Assembly (NCBI GenBank): GCA_025360185.1
Contig: JANYCR010000240.1
Coordinates: 1 to 51,282 of the forward strand
Direction: 5' to 3'
Length of the DNA: 51,282 bases
Source: Leptospiraceae bacterium
Lineage (GTDB): Bacteria > Spirochaetota > Leptospiria > Leptospirales > Leptospiraceae
How positions within the stretch are numbered: position 1 is the stretch's first letter; each line of letters begins with the position of its first letter. The notes beneath the pieces were generated by a model. The model was not told the origin of the DNA, made no database searches, and saw nothing but the letters and a program-made list of their open reading frames with translations. The position numbers and the translations under genes were made by a program. This document shows, in pieces, positions 17,086 to 26,856 of the stretch.

Positions 17086-18375
17086 CTAACCCTTTAATCT
17101 TCCAATAATCTCTTTGAATTCAGGAAAAGAAGTATCAATCCAAGAGTCGTCGTCAATTTTGATTTCATTTTCTAGAAGAGTTTTTAAGATTAGAAAGCTC
17201 ATTGCGATTCTATGGTCATGAAAAGATTCAATCAAAGCGGAGTTAATTTTATTTATCTCATTAAACGCATACCCATCTTTTGTCTCATCTACAATAACTC
17301 CTAACTTTTGCAAGTTGAAAACCATCGCGTGAATTCGATCAGATTCTTTAGCTCTAAGGTCTTCGGAATTTTTAATTTCAAATCCATTTTCGGAAAAAAG
17401 CCCGGCGATTGTCAGGATTGGAATTTCATCTATAATAGAAGGAATTAAATCAGAGGTAATCTCTACTTTTTTTAATTGAGATGGATAAACCCGGAGATCA
17501 CCCATAATCTCACCACACTCCGATCTTTCGTTTTCCACCTCAATACGTCCACCCATATTACGCAGAACAGTGATTACCCCCGTTCTGGCAGGATTCAATC
17601 CTACATTTTGAATTAAGATGCTTCCCGATTTTGCCAGTAGTCCAAAAACGATAAAGAATGCGGCAGACGAAATATCACCCGGAACTTGGAACTTTGCTCC
17701 TACAAATGAAAAGGGAGGTTTTATTTTGAAATGAGTTTTTGATAAATGTTTAATCGAGCCACCGAGAAACCGAAACATATTCTCTGTATGATCTCGCGAT
17801 AACTCGTCCTCTTCATATTCTAATTCAACATCAGACGCAATAGCAGCGAGCATCAAACAAGATTTTACCTGTGCACTTGCAATCGGGCTTTTGTAGCTAA
17901 TGCTACTTAGCTTCTTACCTGAAATTTTTAGAGGTGCTTTTCCATCTCCAGGTATAGATTGAATATCCGCGCCCATTAGAGCCAGAGGATCAATGATTCG
18001 CTTCATAGGACGTTTGCGTAGTGACGCGTCACCCGTTAATTGTGTATCGACTCCTTGTAGACCAGAAAGAAGTCCTGCAGACAACCGAATCCCTGTCCCC
18101 CCATTTCCAAAGTCTAATTCAACTGCAGGAGAAATTAATCCAAGTTTACCCGGACTTTTTACTTTGTATTGCCCATTTCCTAGTTTAGAAAATTCAACGC
18201 CGAGTTTAGAGAAAGATCTCATTGTATTTAATGGATCTTCCGCTTCGAGAAAACCTGAAATCAGAGACTCACCTTTAGCCAGAGAAGCAAATAGAACAGA
18301 TCTATGAGAAACAGATTTATCGCCTGGAACTATAAGAGAAAAATTGGAAGGAATTTGAAAATTGGACAAAAGCAT
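17086..18375 (-). CDS. aroA: 3-phosphoshikimate 1-carboxyvinyltransferase (EPSP synthase)
   Basis: Joins phosphoenolpyruvate to shikimate-3-phosphate in the chorismate pathway. The 429 residues match the family length. Visible motifs: [17 protein letters not shown] near the N-terminus, the PEP loop [27 protein letters not shown], a central DEIPIL with the catalytic Asp, LRAKESDRI, and DHRIAMSF near the end. It stands alone between the coiled-coil gene and the lipoprotein pair, in the same direction as both. Confidence 0.96.
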   Translation of the reverse strand: MLLSNFQIPSNFSLIVPGDKSVSHRSVLFASLAKGESLISGFLEAEDPLNTMRSFSKLGVEFSKLGNGQYKVKSPGKLGLISPAVELDFGNGGTGIRLSAGLLSGLQGVDTQLTGDASLRKRPMKRIIDPLALMGADIQSIPGDGKAPLKISGKKLSSISYKSPIASAQVKSCLMLAAIASDVELEYEEDELSRDHTENMFRFLGGSIKHLSKTHFKIKPPFSFVGAKFQVPGDISSAAFFIVFGLLAKSGSILIQNVGLNPARTGVITVLRNMGGRIEVENERSECGEIMGDLRVYPSQLKKVEITSDLIPSIIDEIPILTIAGLFSENGFEIKNSEDLRAKESDRIHAMVFNLQKLGVIVDETKDGYAFNEINKINSALIESFHDHRIAMSFLILKTLLENEIKIDDDSWIDTSFPEFKEIIGRLKG

Positions 18376-18508
18376 GTATGACAGTTATTACATTGCCTTA
18401 TAAGTGAAAATAATAATTTTAATAATTATTATTTTGGAGATAAACTTTAATAGCGCAATATCACAATGCTACTATCAATTTAAGAAAACTAAAAATAGAT
18501 GAAAAGCA

Positions 18509-18994
18509 CTAAAGATCGTTAAGTTTTGAAAGAAAGGCGTCCTTACCACCATTTACTTTTGCATAAAAAACACATTCACAAGCACCCCATTCACTAAACG
18601 GAATTTCTTTATTTTTTTCCCCAATAGGTTGGCACTCTCGAATATTGATATTTCTTATAGAAGATTCAATGAGTGAAAATTGCTTTTCTTTTGAACCAGA
18701 ATTTAAGGCAAGAACCTTTGATAACTCTGAAATTATCTCCATCTTAGCTGTTTCTTGAGCACTTGCAATACATGATTCTTGCATCTTTGATCCAGACTTT
18801 TTCGCTTTAGCAGTGTCGCTAGCCGTTGATAGTTTTCTAAGAAAAAACATTTCTCGGTTTGCGCTAGGGCTTTCGGAATTTTCTATCCATCCCGCTTGTG
18901 ATGCTTTTGATTGACTCAATTCCAACCCTCTACTCGTAATACAACTATTTATAACTAAAGTTAATGTGATTATTAATAATATATTTTTAATCAT
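18509..18994 (-). CDS. LipL21-type lipoprotein, diverged paralogue
   Basis: The 161 residues have a signal peptide and lipobox LVINSC (Cys18). The mature part parallels the neighbouring LipL21-like protein: an AGWIENSE start, MFFLRKLSTASDTAKAKKS, a Cys pair spaced like its neighbour's (MQESCIASA, IRECQPIG), and the ending WGACECVFYAKVNGGKDAFL, matching ECECVIFSRIEGGKDAII there. Identity is low elsewhere, so this is an old duplication. The AAGGAG closest to the start is 16 bases away, so translation may be weak. LipL21 of pathogenic Leptospira is an abundant outer-membrane lipoprotein that binds peptidoglycan; whether this copy does so is unknown. Confidence 0.78.
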   Translation of the reverse strand: MIKNILLIITLTLVINSCITSRGLELSQSKASQAGWIENSESPSANREMFFLRKLSTASDTAKAKKSGSKMQESCIASAQETAKMEIISELSKVLALNSGSKEKQFSLIESSIRNINIRECQPIGEKNKEIPFSEWGACECVFYAKVNGGKDAFLSKLNDL

Positions 18995-19121
18995 GATCGA
19001 AGATATGATTCTCCTTTAATTGAATTTGAATTATTAGTGTAAAGTTCATAATTTGGAGGTTAGCTCAGAAATAAAGCTATTCTTTTTAAGAAATAGCTTC
19101 AAATCTGAATACTAGAAGATT

Positions 19122-19649
19122 TTACTTGCTGCCTTCTACTTCTTTAGCTCTAGCAATGATTGCATCTTTTCCACCTTCGATTCGGCTGAAAATAACACAT
19201 TCGCATTCTTTGTAATCACTGTATGGAATTTGTGGATCTGCTTGGGCTAATCCCTTACATTCCTTAGTACTAACACCTTTAATCTTACCTGTGTATTCAC
19301 TTACAAGTACACTTCCAGTAGATTCACCATCAGCAACACCAGATGCACCAGTGAGAGTTTCCCCAATCATCTTTCGCATTAGGTTTCCTTTGCCTTGTAA
19401 AGCCGCTGCTTCAGTGCAGGTAGATTGCATCATAGCACCACTTTTCCTATCAATGGCTCTTTGACTCGCACGAGCTGCATGTTTCATATAAAAATACTCG
19501 TGTGGCTTTTTGTTTAAGTCATCCGGAGGACCTCTCCATCCTTCAAATTGTTGTCCGTTTTCTAGCTCAGCAGCACTTTTGCCGCCACCACATCCAACTA
19601 CTACACCCATTAACATTGTAAAAAGCAAGATTGCTTTCATTTTCGACAT
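19122..19649 (-). CDS. lipL21: LipL21 homologue, outer-membrane lipoprotein
   Basis: The 175 residues have a signal peptide ending in VVVGC (Cys20). The mature region matches LipL21 as I recall it: FEGWRGPPDD, YFYMKHAARAS, KSGAMMQSTCTEA, the GETLTGASGVADGESTGSV block, KGVSTKEC and CECVIFSRIEGGKDAII. LipL21 is one of the most abundant surface lipoproteins in pathogenic leptospires, and it binds peptidoglycan and hides it from NOD receptors. A perfect ribosome site (AAGGAG, six bases before ATG) suits high expression. A diverged paralogue follows 127 bases downstream on the same strand. Confidence 0.88.
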   Translation of the reverse strand: MSKMKAILLFTMLMGVVVGCGGGKSAAELENGQQFEGWRGPPDDLNKKPHEYFYMKHAARASQRAIDRKSGAMMQSTCTEAAALQGKGNLMRKMIGETLTGASGVADGESTGSVLVSEYTGKIKGVSTKECKGLAQADPQIPYSDYKECECVIFSRIEGGKDAIIARAKEVEGSK

Positions 19650-19752
19650 CCTTAACTCCTTGAATTAAAAATTAAGATTATCTCTATCATCCCCAACCCT
19701 TTAAAAAAGTTAAAGCAAAATATTGATTTTTCAGAAATAAATTTCTAAAAAA

Positions 19753-20451
19753 TTAGATTCCTCCTCCATGAATAAACTCTTGCAGTATATCATCCTCTTT
19801 ATTTCTTGGTTTTTTACTCAAAGTTTGTGCATGGGAAAGCTCAGCCATTTCCTTTTGGAGGGTTTCAATCTTCTCAAGGAGAATTGAAAATACTTTAGCT
19901 ACAGGATCAGGCATTTGCCCATGGTCAAGCATATGCTCACTGTTCTTTTCTTCGGATTTTACGACTCGCCCTGGAATTCCAACAACCGTGCAATTAGGCG
20001 GGACATCTCGCATCACAACGGAACCAGCACCAACTCGGACATTGCTTTCAAGCACGATATTTCCAAGGATTTTTGCGCCTGAGCCAATGACTACATTGTC
20101 CTTCAAAGTAGGATGACGTTTTCCTGATTCCTTTCCCGTTCCACCCAGAGTCACGCCTTGGTAAATAAGACAGCCGGTTCCTATTTCAGCAGTTTCTCCA
20201 ATTACGACCCCCATTCCATGATCAATCATGATTCCATTCGCAATCTTGGCTCCAGGATGAATATCTATTCCAGTTAGAAAGCGTGCTATATAATTAATGT
20301 AACGAGGAATAAGAGGTAATTTACACTTGTATAAGAAATGTGCAATGGAATGAAACCACAATGCGTGTAAGCCAGGATAACAAAGAATCACTTCTAAATA
20401 GGATTTTGCCGCCGGATCATTGTCTTTGATTTTTCTTATATTCTCGAACAT
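19753..20451 (-). CDS. cysE: Serine O-acetyltransferase (CysE/EpsC type)
   Basis: Transfers acetyl from acetyl-CoA to serine, the first step of cysteine synthesis. The 232 residues have a helical N-terminus and then a left-handed beta helix of hexapeptide repeats (IHPGAKIANG, IGETAEIGTG, VVIGSGAKILG). The catalytic and CoA-binding motifs DHGMGVVIGETA, GVTLGGTGK, KRHPTLKDNVVIGSGAKILG and VVGIPGRVV are intact. It starts 64 bases after the kinase/cyclase gene with no clear terminator, so it may be read from the same long operon although its function is separate. Confidence 0.95.
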   Translation of the reverse strand: MFENIRKIKDNDPAAKSYLEVILCYPGLHALWFHSIAHFLYKCKLPLIPRYINYIARFLTGIDIHPGAKIANGIMIDHGMGVVIGETAEIGTGCLIYQGVTLGGTGKESGKRHPTLKDNVVIGSGAKILGNIVLESNVRVGAGSVVMRDVPPNCTVVGIPGRVVKSEEKNSEHMLDHGQMPDPVAKVFSILLEKIETLQKEMAELSHAQTLSKKPRNKEDDILQEFIHGGGI

Positions 20452-20515
20452 GAAAGATGAATAATTTTAGGAAACTTTTTTTAAAACAATTAAACTTGTC
20501 CGCCGGGAAAATTAT

Positions 20516-23500
20516 CTATTTGCTCTTCATATCGTACACGCCTTCCCAATCTTCCGGAAGTCCAATTTTTAAATATTCTTTGGTGCGATCTAAGTATTGC
20601 AAGACTGCTTTGTCTTCAGGAAAGACTTCTAGTACGGCGGTGAAAATTTTATTTGCAGATTCCATATCTCCGATGAGATAAAAATTAATCCCTTTTTTAA
20701 AAACTAGGTTGGACTTTATTTTTTTTTCTCTAATCACAGGGTCATCTGCATTCATTATTTCATAAATTTCTATAGGTTGTTTTCTTCCTTTTACTCGTAC
20801 GCGATCTAAATAACGAATTGAATATTGAGATGGATCTTTTATTTTTCCAAGAACTACAGAGCTAATGATAATAGAAGAACCATAATACTTTGTTAGCCCC
20901 TCAAGCCGAGCTGTTAAATTCACATGGTCAGAAAATGCGTCTCCCTGCATTCGATTGACTTCTCCAATCATACCAAGCATCATAAATCCAGTATGAATTC
21001 CATATCCCGTTTGTATCGGTAAATATCCGTTAGCCACTCTTTTTTTATTATAAACAGAAAGTTCATTCAACTGAGCTATCGCAGAGTCAATGGCATCTTC
21101 CGTTTTTTCTTTGAATACTGCCATAATTGCGTCGCCTACATATTTAACAATGATACCACGGTATTCTCTAACTTTCGGACTTACTCTTTTAAAATAAGCA
21201 TTTACAAAATCAAAATTTTCCTGCGGAGTCATAGCCTCTGAAAGTGTAGAAAAAGAGCGGATATCCGAAAAAACCACAGACATATCCGTTGCAACGTTAT
21301 CACCCAGATTAACATCTATTATGCTCTCTTTAGAAAGAAATTGTAAGTAGTCATGTGGAACAAATCTTTCATAAGACTTATTCAGTGTGGATATTTGGAT
21401 ATGAGTTTTAATCCGAGTTAGTAATTCTTCTTTTTGAAATGGTTTCGCTAAATAGTCATTTGCCCCACATTCAAATCCATAGACAAGATCACTGACTAGA
21501 TTTTTTGCGGTAAGCATAATAATAGGAAGATGTCCACTGGAATGAGTTTTCCTTACAATTTTACAAACTTCGTAACCGGAAAGCCTTGGCATCATAATGT
21601 CTAGAAGTATTAAGTTTATTTCTTCCTTTTCTAAAATTGCAAGCGCATCATCCCCATTTTGCGCCTTTAAAACAGAGTAATCAGCGAGACTTAAATGATT
21701 TTCCAACACTTGCACATTTACTGGCTCATCATCTACTACTAAGATTTTTATATTTCGATGGGATTCATCAATCACCCGATTAACAAAAGATTCTTCTGAA
21801 TATTCTGTATTAACCCCGAGAGGGACAATTGGAGGGACTGTATTTGTTTCTAGTTGTGCTTTCTCATTTGTAACTGGAATAGTAAAGAAAAATTTGCTTC
21901 CTCTTCCAACTTCAGACTCGACCCATATTTTCCCTTCATGTAATTCGATTAATGTTTTTGTTATGCTAAGACCAAGACCCGTTCCACCATATTCTCTCGA
22001 GATCGATGCGTCGACTTGTTCGAATGATTGAAAGATAGAATCAAATTTTTCATTCGGAATCCCTATTCCAGTATCGGAGATAATAATTATTAGCTCCTTC
22101 TCGTTGTTTTGCTCTGCGGAAATTTCTATTTTTCCTGAATTAGTAAACTTAATTGCATTTCCAATTAGATTAAGTAAAATTTGTTGGAGTCGATTATCAT
22201 CACCTATAATTGATGGAGAATTTTCCGGGATACTATTTATTAACTCAATATTTTTACCATTTAAGAGATGTCTGGAGAGAAGCAACACCATATCAGCTAA
22301 AGATTTTATATCAATTGGTTTTTTCTGAATCGCGATCTCGTGATTTTTTAATTTAGAAAAATCTAGAATATCATTTACTAAATTAGAAAGCCTCTTTCCA
22401 CTATCGCTTATCATCCTGAGATTTTTTACAGATTCTTTTTGTAACTTGCCCGTAGCCCCATCGATCATCGAATCTGCAATACCAATAATTCCATTGAGGG
22501 GAGTTTTTAGTTCATGCGAAGTATTTGAAAGAAATTCATCTTTTAATTTATCTAATTTTTCTAGCTCTTGGTTTTTTCTTTCTAACTCGGTAAGACTTGA
22601 ACTCAAATCAAGAGCCATTTTATTAAAAGTAAGTGATAGCTCTCCGATTTCGTCCGACGAAGCAACAGGAACTCTTTTTTCTAAATCACCACGACCGAAT
22701 TCATCGGCGGCACGTTTTAAAATTAAAAGAGGTGCAATTACCTTTTTTGAAAGTAAATAAACAATTAAAAGGGAGAGGGAAATCAGAATTAGCCCTACAA
22801 TAATTCCACGGTTTCGAATATTGATGATCGGAATAAATCCTTTTTCATTTGGAATTTGCAGAAATAACTGCCATTGGTTTCCCTGGAAATCAAGAAAGCC
22901 GGGCTCGCCTTCTTCTGCGTGAATAGTATCTTGAAGTAAGATGTCCATTCTTGTTTGTTTTAGAAGTGAATCTTTTTTATAGGACTTATGATTAGAATAA
23001 ATGGTATTACCCTCATGATCGAGTAAGTCAACCAAGATATATTCTTCTATATCTTCGTTTCCACTGAGAATCTGGTGTAGTCTGCCTATGGAGATAAACG
23101 CAGTAACCGCTCCAGAAAAATTTCCATTTTTATCTATAATAGGAGCAGCAAATACAATGACTTTATTACCTAGCTCTTTGGAATATTGAATATCACTACC
23201 GGCACTAATTTTATTGTCTAAATAAACTTCTTGAATCCATGTAGAATCTTTACATTTTTCTCCAATTGCCAAACCATTAGTATCCGCTATTTTTTTACAG
23301 TCCTTATCATAATAGGATAATGAAATATAGACTTTTCTTTGATTTCTATATTGTATCAGTTTTTTAGTAATTTCTTCATCAGAAGCTTTAGAATAAAAAA
23401 TCGGATCGGAGCTAATCGTTTGCATATCTGAGTAACGCTCAAATAAAACTCTGTCCATCTTATCAAATATATGACCTGCTTTTTCCTTTAACCCAGTTCT

Positions 23501-23614
23501 TATTTGCTGCTCTACGAAATGAATTGCTAAAATATAAACAGAAATCCCTGTAGGAATTATTATACCGAGAGTAAAGATTAAATAAACCGCAAATATTTTA
23601 AAGGATAATTTCAT
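20516..23614 (-). CDS. Hybrid sensor histidine kinase / receiver / adenylate cyclase
   Basis: Domains of this 1032-residue protein in order: membrane helix (about 7-33); periplasmic Cache-like sensor (about 35-265); second helix (about 270-290); HAMP (290-345); HisKA with His367 (SHELKTPLNG); HATPase (N box LIGNAIKF, GTGLGLS); receiver domain with Asp672 (LLDIMMPR) and Lys724; class III cyclase domain (about 775-910); and a C-terminal TPR-like helical stretch. The cyclase has both metal aspartates (Asp784, Asp828), the adenine-selecting Lys824 and Asp892, and Asn899/Arg903, so it should make cAMP. One protein thus couples a periplasmic signal to phosphotransfer and cAMP. Its ATG overlaps the stop of the upstream binding-protein gene by 4 bases. 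Confidence 0.92.
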   Translation of the reverse strand: MKLSFKIFAVYLIFTLGIIIPTGISVYILAIHFVEQQIRTGLKEKAGHIFDKMDRVLFERYSDMQTISSDPIFYSKASDEEITKKLIQYRNQRKVYISLSYYDKDCKKIADTNGLAIGEKCKDSTWIQEVYLDNKISAGSDIQYSKELGNKVIVFAAPIIDKNGNFSGAVTAFISIGRLHQILSGNEDIEEYILVDLLDHEGNTIYSNHKSYKKDSLLKQTRMDILLQDTIHAEEGEPGFLDFQGNQWQLFLQIPNEKGFIPIINIRNRGIIVGLILISLSLLIVYLLSKKVIAPLLILKRAADEFGRGDLEKRVPVASSDEIGELSLTFNKMALDLSSSLTELERKNQELEKLDKLKDEFLSNTSHELKTPLNGIIGIADSMIDGATGKLQKESVKNLRMISDSGKRLSNLVNDILDFSKLKNHEIAIQKKPIDIKSLADMVLLLSRHLLNGKNIELINSIPENSPSIIGDDNRLQQILLNLIGNAIKFTNSGKIEISAEQNNEKELIIIISDTGIGIPNEKFDSIFQSFEQVDASISREYGGTGLGLSITKTLIELHEGKIWVESEVGRGSKFFFTIPVTNEKAQLETNTVPPIVPLGVNTEYSEESFVNRVIDESHRNIKILVVDDEPVNVQVLENHLSLADYSVLKAQNGDDALAILEKEEINLILLDIMMPRLSGYEVCKIVRKTHSSGHLPIIMLTAKNLVSDLVYGFECGANDYLAKPFQKEELLTRIKTHIQISTLNKSYERFVPHDYLQFLSKESIIDVNLGDNVATDMSVVFSDIRSFSTLSEAMTPQENFDFVNAYFKRVSPKVREYRGIIVKYVGDAIMAVFKEKTEDAIDSAIAQLNELSVYNKKRVANGYLPIQTGYGIHTGFMMLGMIGEVNRMQGDAFSDHVNLTARLEGLTKYYGSSIIISSVVLGKIKDPSQYSIRYLDRVRVKGRKQPIEIYEIMNADDPVIREKKIKSNLVFKKGINFYLIGDMESANKIFTAVLEVFPEDKAVLQYLDRTKEYLKIGLPEDWEGVYDMKSK

Positions 23615-24711
23615 TTTACCTCTTTGCTCTTTACAAATGTATCATCTATAATAGATTTTAAATTTGGATTCCTATAAATCTGTCCTCTTTCTTTTAAGAA
23701 TCCGATGATTGTTTCGCCCGCAGTAAAAAGTCCCGACTTTTTATCATTCGAATTAAAGTTCATCGTTTCTCCAGGAAGAACAACCCCAGGCATACGAGGT
23801 CCTTCTTGCGGAGCCTGTGAAATACTTTCAGTCGAGGGTAGCTTTTGAGTATTTAATTTAGAATTATCTTCTTTGGGCTTTTCCAATGTACCTCTATTTT
23901 CCTCCAAGGTTAAAAACCTTAATCCCTCTAGGTCTTCTTTAATTCCAGAATCGGTTTTTTTTATTTTACCTGCTAAAATAGAAATAGCCTCTTTCTTGTT
24001 TTGTAAATAAAATTGATTAGCCTCATCTAGGGATTGAATTAGACTTTTCAATTCAGAATCATGCGTTTTTAAAAACTCGGCGTCTACACTTAAAGTATCC
24101 GAAAGTAAATTTGGGTCATCTGACGATCTACCGATTATATTCCAACCTCTCTTAGAAATTTCTGATGGGCTTATTCCAGTAGTATGACCGGCATCTATAT
24201 GATTCTTTTCTAATTCAGTTATTACCTGGCTAACCGGGAGGTTAACAGTATAGTATTCACCGTCTATAATTTCTTTTTTACTTAGAAGCTGTTGCACAAA
24301 GATGTGAGAAGAAGAATTTACGCCGTCAAACGAAATTCTTTTTTTACGCAATAAAGATAAGTCTTTTATTTTAGGTCCCGCAATAATAATATCAGTAGTA
24401 AAAGAATCACTAAAACGATAAATAATTTTTGTTTCATGACCTTCAGAGGAAAACACGATAGACTCTGTTAAGCCTGTGCAGATAACATCTAATTTTTTTT
24501 CTGAATACAACTCGCTTATATTTTCAGTTTGAATTAATTCTACATCGAGTCCATTTTTCTTAAAAATTTTTTTTTCTTCTGCGACGAAAACATGCATAAA
24601 ATTTGCTCTAGGCGGAACACCAAGGCGAATTCTATTTTTCCTACTCTTAGCCTCCGAACAAGAGACTAAGAGAATAAGAAGAATTATCCAATGCTTTTTA
24701 CTTATCCGCAT
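23611..24711 (-). CDS. NMT1/SsuA-like substrate-binding lipoprotein
   Basis: A periplasmic type II solute-binding fold like that of ABC-transporter binding proteins (LGVPPRANFMHVFVAEEKKIFKKNGLDVELI... is the typical start). I place the start at 24711 rather than at the ATG at 24739-24741: AGG lies eight bases upstream, and a proper signal peptide with lipobox LLVSC then follows. The C-terminal ~110 residues form a Pro/Ser/Glu-rich linker plus a short conserved-looking tail absent from ordinary binding proteins. No ABC permease or ATPase is nearby. It lies directly before the sensor kinase (4-base overlap), so I infer that it presents a ligand to the kinase's Cache domain. The ligand is unknown. 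Confidence 0.8.
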   Translation of the reverse strand: MRISKKHWIILLILLVSCSEAKSRKNRIRLGVPPRANFMHVFVAEEKKIFKKNGLDVELIQTENISELYSEKKLDVICTGLTESIVFSSEGHETKIIYRFSDSFTTDIIIAGPKIKDLSLLRKKRISFDGVNSSSHIFVQQLLSKKEIIDGEYYTVNLPVSQVITELEKNHIDAGHTTGISPSEISKRGWNIIGRSSDDPNLLSDTLSVDAEFLKTHDSELKSLIQSLDEANQFYLQNKKEAISILAGKIKKTDSGIKEDLEGLRFLTLEENRGTLEKPKEDNSKLNTQKLPSTESISQAPQEGPRMPGVVLPGETMNFNSNDKKSGLFTAGETIIGFLKERGQIYRNPNLKSIIDDTFVKSKEVK

Positions 24712-25294
24712 AGCTTGCGCCTGAAGTAACTCTTTCCTCATTCGGAATTATTTTTTTTAAGTAAGCAAAAACGTTTTTTGCCTTTGATTTATTTCCCTGT
24801 TTTAGGTAAGACCAGCCAAGTCCTATCTGCATTTCTGTGTCAGCAGGATAATCTGCAATAATTGAGTCATAGTATTTTTCAGCTTCTGGATAATTCGCGA
24901 GCACATAATTCGTATAGGCCAGCGTGCTCCTTGCAAAATAATTCTTGCCGTCTTTATTTAGAATTGTTTTACATGCAATATCTACCTGCTTATATTGACC
25001 AAGTGCAAGAAGTGCTCTTACATTACCAAGCCTGGGCTCAATCGCATCAGGTTTCAGTAATATTGCTTTTTGGTAATAAGACGCTGACTTAGTAAAATCT
25101 CCCTTGATCAAAGCAACCCAGCCAGTTCTCAATTGAATAAAATAATCATTTGGATTATCTTTGCTTAAACCTTCCATTGTTTCCAATGCTTTCGCATACT
25201 CCCTTTTTGCCTCTTGTGTATAAGAATCTGTTACGGGATCTCCCATGATCTCTATTGCAATTGCAAATAAACATAGTAGTAATAATCTTTTCAT
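24698..25294 (-). CDS. Periplasmic TPR protein
   Basis: The 198 residues start with a signal peptide (MKRLLLLCLFAIAIEIMG). The rest is about four to five tetratricopeptide repeats (AKREYAKALETMEGLSKDNPND, GDFTKSASYYQKAILLKPDAIEP, and so on). I use the ATG at 25294, with GGAG seven bases upstream, rather than the ATG 12 bases earlier; the start then overlaps the stop of the preceding gene (TAATG). It is probably an adaptor between the barrel-carrying TPR protein upstream and the binding lipoprotein downstream. Confidence 0.83.
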   Translation of the reverse strand: MKRLLLLCLFAIAIEIMGDPVTDSYTQEAKREYAKALETMEGLSKDNPNDYFIQLRTGWVALIKGDFTKSASYYQKAILLKPDAIEPRLGNVRALLALGQYKQVDIACKTILNKDGKNYFARSTLAYTNYVLANYPEAEKYYDSIIADYPADTEMQIGLGWSYLKQGNKSKAKNVFAYLKKIIPNEERVTSGASYADK

Positions 25295-26856
25295 TATAGT
25301 CTCCATATAAGCATAAGTTTAACGGTATCAGAAGTAGGTCTATCATTTCTTGAATCCAACCATTTATCATGACTGTATTGCAATTGGACAGTTAGGTTTT
25401 CCGTTTTAACGCCAACTTGTCCGTATCCACCATAAAGCATATCAAATCCAGTATATATCCAATTTTCTCCCATAAAAGGTGTGCGTGCAGTTCCATATCG
25501 CCCCCCGATTCCGCCATAAAAATTACCAGACGCATAACCAAACTCTTGCTGAAAGAAACCATAACCCTTAGAATTTTTCACAGTGTCGGTAGTCGTAAGA
25601 ATTGGACCGACGGCAAGGAATACAATATTCGTAGAATTTACAGACATGTATTGCCCGCTAATAGTAGAAGAAGTATAAAATTTTTCTAAGAACGGGTAAT
25701 AAAAAGTAACCGTTCCTTGACCGCCCTTACTATTTGGAGCAGAGATAGCCGCACCAGAAACGGAAAGAGTAAATTTGTTCGTATAACTAACTCCAAGTTG
25801 AGCCGCAGCCCCACCATTTAATAAAGCTGTATTTGACTTTAGCCCCTGTGGAGTAAAATGAACAGAGAACCGGTTAGATATTTTATAAGATACACCCATT
25901 GCATACTTTGTAGTTACATAATCTTGTGAAGTAATTAGTGTTGCCAAATTTTTTAAGTTAGTATAAGAACCAAAATAGTAACTTGGAATATAAGAAGGAA
26001 ACTTCAAATAGCCGTAGTCAGATAAATAAGCAATATTTATTGGATCAATGATATAATTAGTTACTCCCTTCGTAGAATTCAAATTTTGCGTTGTATCATT
26101 GATTGCGCTCGCTCTTATATTCCAATCTACATTTGGACTGTAAGAAACTCCCAGTCCATATTTTTGACCATTCCCAACATAATCAGATCCTTTAAATCCG
26201 TAAGAGCTTGCTTCTGGAATAACGGCTAAATATGGGTAACCGCTACTAGCACCAGATAATGAATATTGAATACCCTTGTGCTCGGGCGAAAGTTTACTTC
26301 CTTCTTGAAAAAGCTTAGTCGCTTCGTCCTTATTTCCTTTATAATATTCGCAAAGACCGATTTTCCAAAGTAAGTCGGCATTCTTTCCGTTTTGCTCTTG
26401 CAATTGCTTATAATTTTCCGAAGCCTTTGCATATTCTTTTTTTTCTAAATAGGCATCGCCAATTCGTTGTTTGGCGTAGTAATTTTTTGAGTCTATCGCA
26501 AGAATTTTCTGCCCTGTTGCAATACTCTCATCATTTTGTCCTAAAGCAAGAAGCGCCCATTGAATGCCGGATAACGTATCAGCACTAGAGCTAATGCTGT
26601 CGGCTTTTTTATAATCTGCGAGTGCACGATCATATTTCTCCGTCATCATATATGCATAACCTCTATAGGTAAACGCAATTACAAAATCAGGATTTTTTTC
26701 AATTACTCGATCGAGTATCTCAATTGATTTTTTATAATCTAGTTTTTCCATTTGCCCGATTGCTTCTGCCAGTGTCTGTGAAAAAATGGAATTCGTATTG
26801 GATAGAAGAAATCCAAAAACAAAAAAGCCGACTACTCTAATTTTTTTAAGATCCAT
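25294..26856 (-). CDS. TPR protein with C-terminal outer-membrane beta-barrel
   Basis: The 520 residues comprise a signal peptide (1-26), about five TPR units (28-205), and a C-terminal region (about 215-520) of alternating aromatic and small residues typical of a 14-16-strand outer-membrane barrel (for example YGLGVSYSPNVDWNIRASA, LTVQLQYSHDKW). It ends ...LMLIWRL, close to the aromatic-terminal rule for BamA substrates. The start has GAGGGG five bases upstream and lies inside the 3' end of the urea transporter-peptidase gene (25-base overlap). The TPR part would sit in the periplasm. No family name is recognised for the whole protein. Confidence 0.8.
   Translation of the reverse strand: MDLKKIRVVGFFVFGFLLSNTNSIFSQTLAEAIGQMEKLDYKKSIEILDRVIEKNPDFVIAFTYRGYAYMMTEKYDRALADYKKADSISSSADTLSGIQWALLALGQNDESIATGQKILAIDSKNYYAKQRIGDAYLEKKEYAKASENYKQLQEQNGKNADLLWKIGLCEYYKGNKDEATKLFQEGSKLSPEHKGIQYSLSGASSGYPYLAVIPEASSYGFKGSDYVGNGQKYGLGVSYSPNVDWNIRASAINDTTQNLNSTKGVTNYIIDPINIAYLSDYGYLKFPSYIPSYYFGSYTNLKNLATLITSQDYVTTKYAMGVSYKISNRFSVHFTPQGLKSNTALLNGGAAAQLGVSYTNKFTLSVSGAAISAPNSKGGQGTVTFYYPFLEKFYTSSTISGQYMSVNSTNIVFLAVGPILTTTDTVKNSKGYGFFQQEFGYASGNFYGGIGGRYGTARTPFMGENWIYTGFDMLYGGYGQVGVKTENLTVQLQYSHDKWLDSRNDRPTSDTVKLMLIWRL

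Noticed and set aside
24712-24741. Earlier ATG for the binding-lipoprotein gene
   Set aside because: No ribosome site precedes it, and it would place ten polar residues before the signal peptide.
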